Part shown: one piece after another, positions 35,753-44,196 of the stretch
Numbering within the stretch: position 1 is the stretch's first letter
How the letters are laid out: every line of letters starts with the position of its first letter
NCBI GenBank assembly: GCA_000293845.2
Contig: ALYF01000008.1
Span: 1-54,593, forward strand
Length of the DNA: 54,593 nucleotides
From: an alpha proteobacterium IMCC14465
Lineage (GTDB): Bacteria; Pseudomonadota; Alphaproteobacteria; RS24
Direction: 5' to 3'
The notes under the pieces: model-generated
Told to the model about the DNA's origin: nothing
Seen by the model: only the letters and a program-made list of their open reading frames with translations
Databases searched by the model: none
Translations under genes and position numbers: made by a program

Positions 35753-36517
35753 TTATTTTCCCTTCATTGTTACAGATTTCACAAGCGCATATTGCATGAC
35801 ATCATTAAATATCGTTTGAACCGTCTCAGCTGACAGAGCCGCATCAGATGCCTCGGCGATAGTCATGGCTTCACCCAGAGGCTCACCGCCTTTTACGGCC
35901 TCTAAAAACGCATAGCCCCCTGGCGGCAACAGCCTGATAATGGGAGAAAATTCATGGCGAAAAACCATCACCTCTTGCGGCTTCATATCGGGCGCATCCC
36001 CCTTATCGGTGAGAAACGCCCAAAGCATATATATCGGCCAAGGCGACCCCAGAATTCTCACACTAGGTGCAAGTTCGAGAGACAGTTCATTAATGTCTGT
36101 TTCGGTTAATCCGGTTAAATTTTGGGCTGGATAAGGTGTGTGGTCTGGCGCATCGCAAACCTCAGAAATTGCAAGCTCCAAACGCGCTAAATCCGGCAAA
36201 TAGCCAAGATGTGCCAGCGGCGCATAATCGGACAAGAAATCAGGCAATGCCTGCCCATTGCGATAAAGCACCGGATGAGATGGCAGATGCGCCTTGATGA
36301 AATCTTTTGCCAAAATCTGAAACCCCGGCGCTCCCAATGTTTTCTCAATAAGAGGAAAGGCGGCTTGCAATGCCTCAATCAGATTATGAAACACATTATT
36401 GCGATAAACATTAAATCTTTGGCCTACAGACACGCCATCTGAATGCCCTATTAATCCGTCAGGCGGGGTCATATCGGCAGTCATAAGCGCTTCGAAGAAG
36501 GCGTTTTGATGGGTCAT
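35753..36517 (-). CDS. bufC: DUF2063 protein, bufferin partner BufC
   Basis: The 254-residue protein fits DUF2063: HSDGVSVGQRFNVYRNNVFH with the RxxVYxNN-like motif, LIEALQAAFPLIEKTLG, PDLARLELAISEV. In bufferin and related systems this partner helps the DUF692 enzyme recognise its peptide. The ATG overlaps the bufB stop by four bases (ATGA) and has GGAG upstream, so translation is coupled. The gene appears intact although bufB upstream carries a stop. Confidence 0.88.
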   Translation of the reverse strand: MTHQNAFFEALMTADMTPPDGLIGHSDGVSVGQRFNVYRNNVFHNLIEALQAAFPLIEKTLGAPGFQILAKDFIKAHLPSHPVLYRNGQALPDFLSDYAPLAHLGYLPDLARLELAISEVCDAPDHTPYPAQNLTGLTETDINELSLELAPSVRILGSPWPIYMLWAFLTDKGDAPDMKPQEVMVFRHEFSPIIRLLPPGGYAFLEAVKGGEPLGEAMTIAEASDAALSAETVQTIFNDVMQYALVKSVTMKGK

Positions 36518-37395
36518 CCGGCTTTCTCCAACCCTGAAGCCTGAAACGCATCCGCCATGACCTGCCGCGCCTTCACCACCTCAGCATAGAGCGTATCCCA
36601 ATCAGGAATATTCGCATCCCATTCAATCAGCGTGGGGTGATGACCCGTTTTCTCAATCAGACGGTGGAATAAATCCCAAACCGGGGGCTGCACAGGCCCA
36701 CCATGATTATCAATCAATAATGTTCCCTCTGACGTTATATCCTCGGCATATCCGGCAAGATGAATTTCACCAATATAGTGATGAGGAAATTGTTCGAGAT
36801 AGTCTTCAGCATTCTTCCCGCTGTTAAAGCAGGAGACATAAATATTATTCACATCCAGCAACAAGCCACATCCGGTTTGCTTCGCCATGGCCTCAAGAAA
36901 GGCTGGCTCAGGCATGAGGCTTTCCGCATAATTCAAATAGGTGGAAGGGTTTTCAACCAATATCTGACGACCCAGCGCCGTTTGCACCTCATCTACATGG
37001 CGGCACACGCGCGCCAGCACTTCATCAGTATAGGGCAAAGGGAGGAGATCATTTAAAAAATGCCCCCCATGAGACTACCAAGCCAAATGCTCAGACACCA
37101 AGAAGGGTTTGTAATCCGACACCAGCTCTGCAAGTCGAGTAAGATGGTCTTTATCTAAACCGTCCTCAGAACCAAGCGATAAGCCAACCCCGTGAAGACT
37201 TAATGGATAGGTCTCTTGTAAAGCGCGAAGTCGCGCCGGAAGCAGACCGCCACGACCCATATAATTCTCAGCATGGACTTCTATCCAGCCGACAGGTCGC
37301 GCCTCTTCATGCGCTCTGGCGTCATAAAGCGCAGAGAAATGCGCCGGCTTATAGCCGACTCCCAAATTTTTGGAAGATTGAGGCAGGTTAAGCAT
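36514..37395 (-). pseudogene. bufB: DUF692 (MNIO) enzyme BufB with one in-frame amber codon
   Basis: The frame encodes a full-length, about 293-residue multinuclear non-heme iron oxidase, which modifies cysteines of a precursor peptide. Ligand-type motifs are all present: [47 protein letters not shown] and TLIEWDANIPD. Codon 107 is TAG (37075-37077), at the place where relatives have Ser in EHLxWSS; one C-to-A change from TCG explains it. Reading continues perfectly on both sides. A true nonsense mutation, a suppressed amber or a sequence error are all possible. Start ATG 37395 has GGGAGGAG upstream. Confidence 0.85.
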
Positions 37396-37442
37396 AATCT
37401 CCTCCCTCAAAACGCATTTTGATAACGCTAAACGTTAAAATT

Positions 37443-37745
37443 TTATGCAGGATCGCGGCTCAACGGTTTCAACGACCCGTTGCGGCGCATACCGTCAGAT
37501 TGTGCGGGTAATTTAATTTTCTTACACGTTCCAGCATCAACATAAGTCCATGCATCGCCCTGATAATCAACCTTAGATGACCCAGCACAGGTCGTGCCAG
37601 CGCCTGCTTTGCAGTCATTCTGGCCTTTAAGCGATACACCATAGCATCTTTCTTTTTTTGCCGCCTCAGCAGGCAAAGTTAAAACAGTGCTAATGGAAAG
37701 AGCAAAAGCGCCCGCGAGTGATAGTGCGTGAATAGATTTTGTCAT
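37443..37745 (-). CDS. bufA: DUF2282 bufferin-type precursor peptide
   Basis: The 100-residue protein has a long signal-type N-terminus ([20 protein letters not shown], ending PAEAA) and the DUF2282 core [22 protein letters not shown] and [10 protein letters not shown] with four cysteines. Members of this group, recently named bufferins, are exported copper-binding peptides whose cysteines are modified by the DUF692 enzyme encoded next. The tail [13 protein letters not shown] is basic and cysteine-free. GAGG lies before the ATG at good spacing. It is the first gene of the operon, 47 bases upstream of bufB. Confidence 0.9.
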   Translation of the reverse strand: MTKSIHALSLAGAFALSISTVLTLPAEAAKKERCYGVSLKGQNDCKAGAGTTCAGSSKVDYQGDAWTYVDAGTCKKIKLPAQSDGMRRNGSLKPLSRDPA

Positions 37746-37800
37746 TATTATTACCTCAATTATTATCAGCAAAAGCTAACATCTAAATTAAAGCCTAATC

Positions 37801-37815
37801 AACTTAAATTAAGTT
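37801..37815. promoter_or_regulatory. 15-bp perfect palindrome upstream of bufA
   Basis: AACTTAAATTAAGTT is an exact inverted repeat around a central A, 56 bases before the bufA start. It may be a regulator site or a chance A/T-rich symmetry. Bufferin operons are often metal-controlled, but no known copper-box consensus is claimed here. Confidence 0.3.
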
Positions 37816-37890
37816 AACATTAAGACAGAAATATCCGAGCCGGCATATTTAAGCCAACATATACAAAGAAGACTTAACAACCCATATCAA

Positions 37891-39441
37891 TCAGTCAAAG
37901 AAGCTAAGTTGAGCCTTTGACTGCATAGCCTGCTTAACTTTTTTAGTCCGAGCTGTTCTTTTTGGCTGCCGGCGGCGACTACCCAGCGTGTCATAAACAA
38001 CCTTGGAGTCTTCGCGAAAACCCTCACGGCGAAACACATCAGCCATCTTTGCACGCGCGGATTTAACCGCGGTCGCGTGTTCGTTCAAAGGTGCCGGATA
38101 GCTATCGCCAATTTTGACCTGCGCTTTTTGTTGCTGAGCAGCATCCATTTTCCAAGGCTCATGTATCCAGTCTGACCCGACATGCTGAAGTTCCGGCACC
38201 CAACGCCGGATAAACGCACCGGTAGAATCGTGATCCATGGATTGCTTAATAGGGTTATAAATCCGCACTGTATTAATACCGGTCACGCCTGATTGCATCT
38301 GCAACTGACTGTAATGAATCCCCGGCTCATAATCCGTAAACACTTGCGCGAGGTGATAGCCCGTCTTGCGCCAATCAAGCCAGAGATTGTAACTTGCAAA
38401 GCTCACCAGCATGGCGCGCATACGAAACGTAATCCACCCATTATGATTAAGGTTCCGCATACAGGCATCAATAAACGGATAACCTGTCATTCCATTTTTC
38501 CAAGCATCATAAAAGGCCTGATTATGCTCACCTTCACGCATGCCTTCAAAAAACTTATGCATACAGCTCGTTTCAATAGATGGCTGGTCTTCAAGCTTTT
38601 GTATAAAATGACAGCGCCAAGACAGGCGAGACTGAAACGCAGACAGACTCCGGCGGGACGCAGATAATTCGCGCGGATCAGCCTTATTCTTATAATGCGC
38701 CAGCGTTTTTACGACCTCTTTTACAGACAAGGTTCCCCAAGTCAGATGCGGCGATAGACGCGACGCATACTGCTCAGACAGGCCGGGCGCAGATAGGCAT
38801 GTCAAATATCGGCTGACACGGGACTCGACAAAACTCTTCACCACGCCCTGACCTGCCTTGCGCCCACCTTGTTGCACCTCGTGAACAGCTTGCGGGTTTT
38901 TAAAAACATGTTTCACATCAGGAATAATACCGAGTTCTATCCCGTCCACCGGACGAATCCCGTTTGGCACTGAAACAACATCCTGCGCCATACGACGATT
39001 GCGCTCCAACGACCACTTATCCCGATTGGCTAGACGCCTGACGACGCCATTAGAAGGAAACTCATTAAACTGAATATTATTGTCGCGGCACCAGCGCAGG
39101 ACCCGCTTATCCCTCTCATACGTCCACCCATTACCGGTTTCCTCATGAGCATAAACAGCTTGCAGATCAAATGTCTGTTTCAAATCTGCCAGAACTGCAC
39201 ACACATCACCCGCACGCACTATCAGGGGCATGCCCAAAGACGCGCAATCTTTTCTCAGTTCTGCAAGGCTGGTTTCAAGAAAAAACCAATGGCGTTCAGA
39301 CGCAAAAGGTTGCGCCCAATAATCATCCTCGACAACATATAACGGCAACACACCATTTCCGGACATGCTCGCGGCTTTTAAAGGCGCATGATCCTGCACC
39401 CGCAAATCGCGTTTAAACCAAACAATATCAACTTTCGGCAT
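37891..39441 (-). CDS. Photolyase/cryptochrome-family flavoprotein, atypical FAD pocket
   Basis: The protein, about 516 residues from MPKVDIVWFKRDLRV, has the N-terminal photolyase antenna domain (WFKRDLRVQDHAPLKAA) and C-terminal FAD domain (MTGYPFIDACMRNLNHNGW, RMRAMLVSFASYNLWLDWR, TVRIYNPIKQSMDHDS, FIRRWVPELQ). The pocket segment reads DYEPGIHYSQLQMQSGVTGI, where E. coli photolyase has NNGGWQWAAS. By my alignment the FAD-contact Asn and two tryptophans are replaced. A basic tail (SRRRQPKRTARTKKVK) may bind DNA. ATG 39483 is an alternative start, adding 14 residues. Function could be repair or light sensing. Confidence 0.85.
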   Translation of the reverse strand: MPKVDIVWFKRDLRVQDHAPLKAASMSGNGVLPLYVVEDDYWAQPFASERHWFFLETSLAELRKDCASLGMPLIVRAGDVCAVLADLKQTFDLQAVYAHEETGNGWTYERDKRVLRWCRDNNIQFNEFPSNGVVRRLANRDKWSLERNRRMAQDVVSVPNGIRPVDGIELGIIPDVKHVFKNPQAVHEVQQGGRKAGQGVVKSFVESRVSRYLTCLSAPGLSEQYASRLSPHLTWGTLSVKEVVKTLAHYKNKADPRELSASRRSLSAFQSRLSWRCHFIQKLEDQPSIETSCMHKFFEGMREGEHNQAFYDAWKNGMTGYPFIDACMRNLNHNGWITFRMRAMLVSFASYNLWLDWRKTGYHLAQVFTDYEPGIHYSQLQMQSGVTGINTVRIYNPIKQSMDHDSTGAFIRRWVPELQHVGSDWIHEPWKMDAAQQQKAQVKIGDSYPAPLNEHATAVKSARAKMADVFRREGFREDSKVVYDTLGSRRRQPKRTARTKKVKQAMQSKAQLSFFD

Positions 39442-39549
39442 AGCTTCCAGACGCCTAACAAATCTCATTAAACCGTATGACATTATGTAATCTGGATTTA
39501 CAGAATGACCATCTCGCGCGCCAGCGACACTTTCACAAAAACCTCCGGC

Positions 39550-39897
39550 CTAAAACAGCCGAAAGCCGTAAAATTTATAAATCTCGTTGAATAAATAGAC
39601 GAGCCCGACCAGCAATATCGTACTGGCGACAAATGCCGTCATAAACCCATATTTATTTATAATGATCGGAAAAACAAAAAAAACCGGTAATGTTGGCAAA
39701 ACGAAAAACAAGTTAAACCGCATATGTTGCGCGATTTTATCATTATCGACGCCTTCAAAATACATCCATAAAATAGCAAAAATAGTAATCAAAGGCATGG
39801 CAGCAATCAGGCCACCAAACTTGTCGCTTCTTTTAGCAATTTCGGTGATGAGGACAATTATCCCCGCTGTCAGGAAGACCTTTAGAATAATAAACAT
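39550..39897 (-). CDS. DUF3147-like small membrane protein
   Basis: The 115-residue protein has three or four membrane segments with a KRSDKFGGLIAAMPLITIFA loop and an EIYKFYGF end. It fits DUF3147, a family of unknown role. Its ATG overlaps the TAA of the upstream DUF998-like gene by one base (TAATG), so translation is coupled. The photolyase gene follows after about 108 bases on the same strand. Confidence 0.75.
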   Translation of the reverse strand: MFIILKVFLTAGIIVLITEIAKRSDKFGGLIAAMPLITIFAILWMYFEGVDNDKIAQHMRFNLFFVLPTLPVFFVFPIIINKYGFMTAFVASTILLVGLVYLFNEIYKFYGFRLF

Positions 39898-40583
39898 TAT
39901 TCACGAACCCTATTCTGTTTCTCGCCTAAAAGCCGCGCAAAAGCATAGCTGAAAGAAAAAATATTCAGCATGCATAGCGTGATGATTAATTTTTGAAAAA
40001 TAACGGCTTCAATAAGGGAGGACTCTCCAGCACGCGGATTTTCAAATTGCCATTGATAAATGACATATAAAATATTGCTCATCAGAAAAACCACGCCAAT
40101 AACCAAATATATACGCGGTATATTCACAAGAGAAAACGCGACGATGAAAAATAATGTCGCCGGGACAATTAATCGAAATGCCGTCAAAACAACAAATAAA
40201 TGCGCATCGAAATAGAGATCATGAGGGGTGAGCCCGACCGCAGCGAAAAGAAAACACCCCACCACCATAAGACTGGAACCAATCGAAGCGCTGATAAAGG
40301 CAATATGGTGATGAGCGAATAGCCGCGGGATAAACAAAAACGCCACCCCGACAAGACTGAAAGCGAAAACACCCATATTAAAGAAAAAGGCGGAAAAGAA
40401 ATTCGTCTCCCCCGATTGCGCATTATACCCCCCGAGTTCACTCAGAAAATTGCGGCTCAAATCATAACCAGATTGGGTCGGGTCCAACATATTGCCGCCG
40501 GGATAAAGCGGTATCGCAATCATCACGCAAGCAAGGAAAAAAATCGGCACAATTCTTAATATCGTGACAGTCCAAAAGTTCAT
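39897..40583 (-). CDS. DUF998-like integral membrane protein
   Basis: The 228-residue protein has six hydrophobic segments, beginning ILRIVPIFFLACVMIAIPLY. A conserved-looking loop (GYDLSRNFLSELGGYNA) and GLTPHDLYFDAH lie between membrane spans; both resemble DUF998, of unknown function. It starts nine bases after the TIGR03643 gene stop and is coupled to the DUF3147 gene, making a TIGR03643-DUF998-DUF3147 unit upstream of the photolyase. Confidence 0.7.
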   Translation of the reverse strand: MNFWTVTILRIVPIFFLACVMIAIPLYPGGNMLDPTQSGYDLSRNFLSELGGYNAQSGETNFFSAFFFNMGVFAFSLVGVAFLFIPRLFAHHHIAFISASIGSSLMVVGCFLFAAVGLTPHDLYFDAHLFVVLTAFRLIVPATLFFIVAFSLVNIPRIYLVIGVVFLMSNILYVIYQWQFENPRAGESSLIEAVIFQKLIITLCMLNIFSFSYAFARLLGEKQNRVRE

Positions 40584-40592
40584 TTAAAGCCT

Positions 40593-40796
40593 CTATTTTT
40601 TTCTTAATTCTTGATGCTTCGTCACACGCCCACTGACCCGTTTACGCCACATTCTAAAACTCGATGGCTTAAGCTCACGACGCATGAGCTTAATCACATC
40701 TTTTTCAGACAGCCCGTGCAACATCTTAATCTGGTCGAAAGATGTTTCATCATCCCACGCCATTTCGATGATTTCTGACACAATTTCTTGTTCCAT
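40593..40796 (-). CDS. TIGR03643/DUF2805 small protein
   Basis: The 67-residue basic protein reads IIEMAWDDETSFDQIKMLHG, SEKDVIKLMRRELKPSSF and RMWRKRVSGR. This is the TIGR03643 (DUF2805) family, which looks like a small helix-turn-helix nucleic-acid binder and is commonly found beside cryptochrome/photolyase genes. Here it heads the minus-strand unit that ends with the photolyase. Its role is unknown; a regulator of the unit is an inference. No strong ribosome site is seen. Confidence 0.85.
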   Translation of the reverse strand: MEQEIVSEIIEMAWDDETSFDQIKMLHGLSEKDVIKLMRRELKPSSFRMWRKRVSGRVTKHQELRKK

Positions 40797-40815
40797 GAAA
40801 ATCCGGATTAAACCC

Positions 40816-42030
40816 TTATTTTAAATCTGTAAGCTTGACCAATTTGGCTGTTGGTACGTCATCGCCCTTATATAGTTGATATCTGAATGTCACCAGCCCA
40901 TGTTTCAATCCGCCTGTCTCTAGCCAGTTTTCAGTGCTGGTTTCTGGGAAAGGATTTTGATGCGCGACGATGATTTTAAACCGTCCATCCTCAACTTTAA
41001 TTCGGCTATTATTTAAATCTGTCTGATAGGTCTCATAGTCAAAGCTACGCATCCACCTGTTCATCATAACAACAGACCAATAATCAACATCCGGCGCAGC
41101 CCCCTCCAGCACTAAAGCCTCATCCTCTTCGATTAAAAAATTTGTGCCAAAATAAGCATTGTCATCTGTGGGATAGAAGATACCGACAAAATCGGGGTCT
41201 ACAGAGTCCGGCAAGTCAATGCTGTTAAGTGTTTTGGATTGCATACGGTCAAGCGCCAGCGTGCCGCGAAAAGCCTCATTGAAAAAATGTGTCGCCGCAC
41301 GCAACCCGTCTGCCGTTTTCAGCAATTCATCTTCATCTTCATCCACATCCGATGCATTTAAATTTCGAATTTGAAAAAACGCTTTCTGACTATTGGGGCG
41401 GTCATGAAAATACTGCCGCACCATAACCATATGCACATCGCGCTTGAGCTTTAGCCAGTCCGCTTCCGTGTCAGACGGCTCATCTTGGCTTAATATGATG
41501 CGGAAATTTCCCTGCGCATCGAAGCGTAAATTATCGCTGGATATATTCCCCGCCGGACGGTTCCACCCATTGGGAAGCCGCCCATAAAGCATAATGCCGA
41601 GATAATGCACATCAGCCTTATTACCTGTGATTTCATAATCAATATCACCAGAGATTTCTGCCGTAAGATAAATCGCATCGGGTGAATCTCCCAGAAACTT
41701 CCTGTGATCCGACATCCAGTCCGTAAAAGCTGGCCGTAACGGATCGCCCTTGGTCAGTTTCATCTCAAGAGCCGCAGAAAGCAGGCTGCTCAGTGCCTCA
41801 AAGCCTTCTTTTTTATCATGCTCATCCCACGCGGTTGCCATGAGCTCTGCACCTGCGGCTTCCATGCTGACAGATAGCTCATGCCACGCAGCTGCAATGT
41901 CATCATTTTCAGACCACGCGGCTGGCGGTGCGCTGATGGTTGTGTGAGACCGCATCCAGCCCATTAAATAAGCGCTACCAATGCCAACAAGAATAAAAGC
42001 CAGCACTAGAATTCTTTTTATTATTTTCAT
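40816..42030 (-). CDS. DUF1214-domain protein, membrane-anchored
   Basis: The 404-residue protein has one N-terminal membrane segment (MKIIKRILVLAFILVGIGSA) and a large soluble part. The C-terminal region (FLIEEDEALVLEG, DYWSVVMMNRWMRSFDYE, NWLETGGLKHGLVTFRYQLY) fits DUF1214. Relatives occur near lipid or steroid metabolism genes, but no activity is established. An acidic DEDEDE-like stretch occurs mid-protein. The ATG at 42030 removes an unlikely ten-residue extension. It ends 19 bases before the TIGR03643 gene, so all could be one transcript. Confidence 0.75.
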   Translation of the reverse strand: MKIIKRILVLAFILVGIGSAYLMGWMRSHTTISAPPAAWSENDDIAAAWHELSVSMEAAGAELMATAWDEHDKKEGFEALSSLLSAALEMKLTKGDPLRPAFTDWMSDHRKFLGDSPDAIYLTAEISGDIDYEITGNKADVHYLGIMLYGRLPNGWNRPAGNISSDNLRFDAQGNFRIILSQDEPSDTEADWLKLKRDVHMVMVRQYFHDRPNSQKAFFQIRNLNASDVDEDEDELLKTADGLRAATHFFNEAFRGTLALDRMQSKTLNSIDLPDSVDPDFVGIFYPTDDNAYFGTNFLIEEDEALVLEGAAPDVDYWSVVMMNRWMRSFDYETYQTDLNNSRIKVEDGRFKIIVAHQNPFPETSTENWLETGGLKHGLVTFRYQLYKGDDVPTAKLVKLTDLK

Positions 42031-42101
42031 GAAATCCCCCCTCAATATACTGTTCCACAATATGAAATTTAAGAGAGGGATGACCAGCTAAATTTTATAA
42101 A

Positions 42102-42734
42102 TTAATGTTGATATCCAGCGATTGACTTTGCCGTTGGCGAGCGCGGAACATCATCAATATCTTTCCATGTACCAAGCACCCTATCGCCAAGGCCATTGGT
42201 GATGCCCCAATTATAATTTTCATTATGGAAATGATGCCGCATATGCGCCTCACGCATGCGACGCCCCCAGGCCGTCAACGGTTTATAGCTTGAGGTGTGA
42301 TGCGCCAAGTGAATCCACTCATAGGCCAGATAGTAAACAAATGACGCAAGGCACGGAACGAACGCAACCTTCCAGCCATTGGCGTCAAACAGCCAAGCGA
42401 ATAAGGCATAAGATAAATAAAACTGCACAAACATCAAAAATATCGCGCTGGCTGGCGCAAATTGTAAGTCGCGGCGTTCAGGCTCTGCATGATGACCATG
42501 ATGAAGCCGTATCTGGTAGTTTTGGATAAAACCCGCCTCCTGTTTGAGCGGGAGGTGCAATGTGTATTTATGCGCAACCCATTCATAAAAAGGCGCAATC
42601 CCAACCACCATCAACGAAAGCGGCCAATAGGACCACACATCCAGCACAGACACGGCTAGCGCACATAAAACTGTCGAAACCATCAATAACTGAACGCTAC
42701 TATGCGTTAAATAAGTGTACCAGATATTACGCAT
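42102..42734 (-). CDS. Fatty acid hydroxylase/sterol desaturase-family membrane protein
   Basis: The 210-residue protein has four membrane spans and the histidine clusters that hold a di-iron site: HKYTLH, HHGHHAEP, HLAHH and HMRHHFHNEN. This is the fatty acid hydroxylase superfamily, which hydroxylates or desaturates lipids or carotenoids at the cytoplasmic membrane face. Substrate is unknown. The start is ATG 42734; a GTG immediately before it is an alternative. DUF1214 follows 71 bases later on the same strand. Confidence 0.88.
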   Translation of the reverse strand: MRNIWYTYLTHSSVQLLMVSTVLCALAVSVLDVWSYWPLSLMVVGIAPFYEWVAHKYTLHLPLKQEAGFIQNYQIRLHHGHHAEPERRDLQFAPASAIFLMFVQFYLSYALFAWLFDANGWKVAFVPCLASFVYYLAYEWIHLAHHTSSYKPLTAWGRRMREAHMRHHFHNENYNWGITNGLGDRVLGTWKDIDDVPRSPTAKSIAGYQH

Positions 42735-42831
42735 CACATAATCTTACGAAAGCTCGGATTTTTTCACCGGCATATTAAAAAATGATTAGACTAAACTACA
42801 TCACGCGCAGGAGAGAGAAAAGCGGCTAAAT

Positions 42832-43368
42832 ATGATTTTTCAATCTGAAAAACCGATTATTCAAATCGCCTATGCCGTCCAAGATGTGCGTCAGGCCGCG
42901 CAATTATGGTCAGACAAATTCGATATTGGACCGTTTTATGTGAATGAGCATATCCCTTTGGCAAATAGCTTTGTTCGTGGGTCACCAGAAAACTTCGACC
43001 ATTCCTCAGCCTATGGGTGGCAGGAAAATATGATGATTGAACTGATTTGTGACCACGCCCAAAAATTATCGCCTTCTGCTGTATCTGCTGAAAAGCCATT
43101 TAGCGGCGTTCATCATGTTGCTTGGATCGCGCCGGATTTTGAAGCTGAATGCCTGACACTCGAAAGCCAAGACTGCGTTCAAATATTGTGGGCGCAAAAT
43201 GGTAGTGATACCGGCATGAAACTCGCCTGGTTTGACCCGCAAAACGCCATGAACCATTTTTATGAAATCTACGAAGATACAGACGACATAAAGCAGTTTT
43301 ATGAATTCTTATCGGGCAAAGCCAAGAACTGGGATGGCCGCAACCCGGTTCGGGATATGTCGGGATAA
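42832..43368 (+). CDS. VOC-family (glyoxalase-like) protein
   Basis: The 178-residue protein contains a vicinal-oxygen-chelate pattern: QIAYAVQDVRQAAQLWSDKF at the start, MIELICDH near residue 67, GVHHVAWIAPDFEAE at about 92 and HFYEIYED at about 143. The metal-ligand His/Glu positions are plausible. It resembles the Glyoxalase_4 group that includes methylmalonyl-CoA epimerase-like and steroid-isomerase-associated proteins; reaction unknown. It is divergent from the fatty acid hydroxylase gene. Confidence 0.82.
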   Translation: MIFQSEKPIIQIAYAVQDVRQAAQLWSDKFDIGPFYVNEHIPLANSFVRGSPENFDHSSAYGWQENMMIELICDHAQKLSPSAVSAEKPFSGVHHVAWIAPDFEAECLTLESQDCVQILWAQNGSDTGMKLAWFDPQNAMNHFYEIYEDTDDIKQFYEFLSGKAKNWDGRNPVRDMSG

Positions 43369-43517
43369 TCACCGGGCTTTTGTCCATTCAAGCCGAAACA
43401 AAAATTCCCGCTTAATATGAAGCACATCAAACGACTATCTTGGATGTTTGCTTTATGGTGATACTTAATTTATCCTTTTTCAAACAAGCCATCACTTAAG
43501 AATGGATAAGGTCAATA

Positions 43518-44003
43518 ATGAGACAATTTTTTGCGAAACATCCCTATTTCATTACATCCGTAATTGCGGGTCTCCTGCTCTTTGTTTTTTCGTCTTTCGA
43601 TCATATAAAACTCAAAACCCCGCAGGGATATGAAGTAGAATTAGACCGTCTCAAACAAAAAGAGGCGATTGAAAAAGATAAACTCGACGCAGATTATCAC
43701 GGCGAGCAAATAAAGTTTTCAAAATTATATACGCTCAAAGATGTAAGTCTTGGAAATCCGACTGCTGCTGATGAGAAAGCTACAGTTTATCTCCATTTTG
43801 AAGAAACGCTTGAAGCAAAAAAAATGCGCCTTTATCAGCTTGAAAGGGACATTATGAAAGCTGAAAAAGCAAAAAAACTCATTGGTAAAAAGGTTTTCAC
43901 AACAGTCTGGAACTCAGATGAAGAACCGAATAAATACTCAGAAAATGAGTGGTTTAATAATATTTACGAACACGACACCCAAATTAATAATGCTGCCAAG
44001 TAA
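43518..44003 (+). CDS. Hypothetical membrane-anchored coiled-coil protein
   Basis: The 161-residue protein has one N-terminal membrane segment (PYFITSVIAGLLLFVFSSF) and then a charged helical region (YEVELDRLKQKEAIEKDKLD, LEAKKMRLYQLERDIMKAEK) likely to form a coiled coil. No family was recognised. AAGG precedes the ATG at six bases. A weak inverted repeat (ACTTAAA/TTTAAGT, 44014-44032) follows the stop. The remaining gap to 44196 holds only a ribosome site for the next gene. Confidence 0.6.
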   Translation: MRQFFAKHPYFITSVIAGLLLFVFSSFDHIKLKTPQGYEVELDRLKQKEAIEKDKLDADYHGEQIKFSKLYTLKDVSLGNPTAADEKATVYLHFEETLEAKKMRLYQLERDIMKAEKAKKLIGKKVFTTVWNSDEEPNKYSENEWFNNIYEHDTQINNAAK

Positions 44004-44196
44004 AGCGCAACAGACTTAAACGATTTTTAAGTTGGTAAAAAACCTTTGCCTAAGCCAGTTTGAGCACCTTGCTTTATATCTCATTAAAACCACCCCCATA
44101 CCTAGCCCCAAACTGTGCATTCTTGCTAATAGCGGCACATATCTTATAGTGAAATCTGGTTATTGCGTCAGTATCACCACTTGGGGAGGGAATGTT

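Noticed and set aside
31141-37395. Reassignment of TAG to an amino acid
   Set aside because: Normal genes here end with TAG at the expected place (uracil-DNA glycosylase, class II aldolase, pgi), so amber is a working stop codon.
36514-37410. Two separate DUF692 genes
   Set aside because: The two open stretches are in the same frame and together form one complete DUF692 protein; only one TAG divides them, and the second part has no ribosome site.
44032-44196. 55-codon N-terminal extension of the SDR at 44197-45042
   Set aside because: No similarity to SDR proteins and no ribosome site, while GGGAGGG directly precedes the ATG at 44197 that starts the normal family N-terminus.
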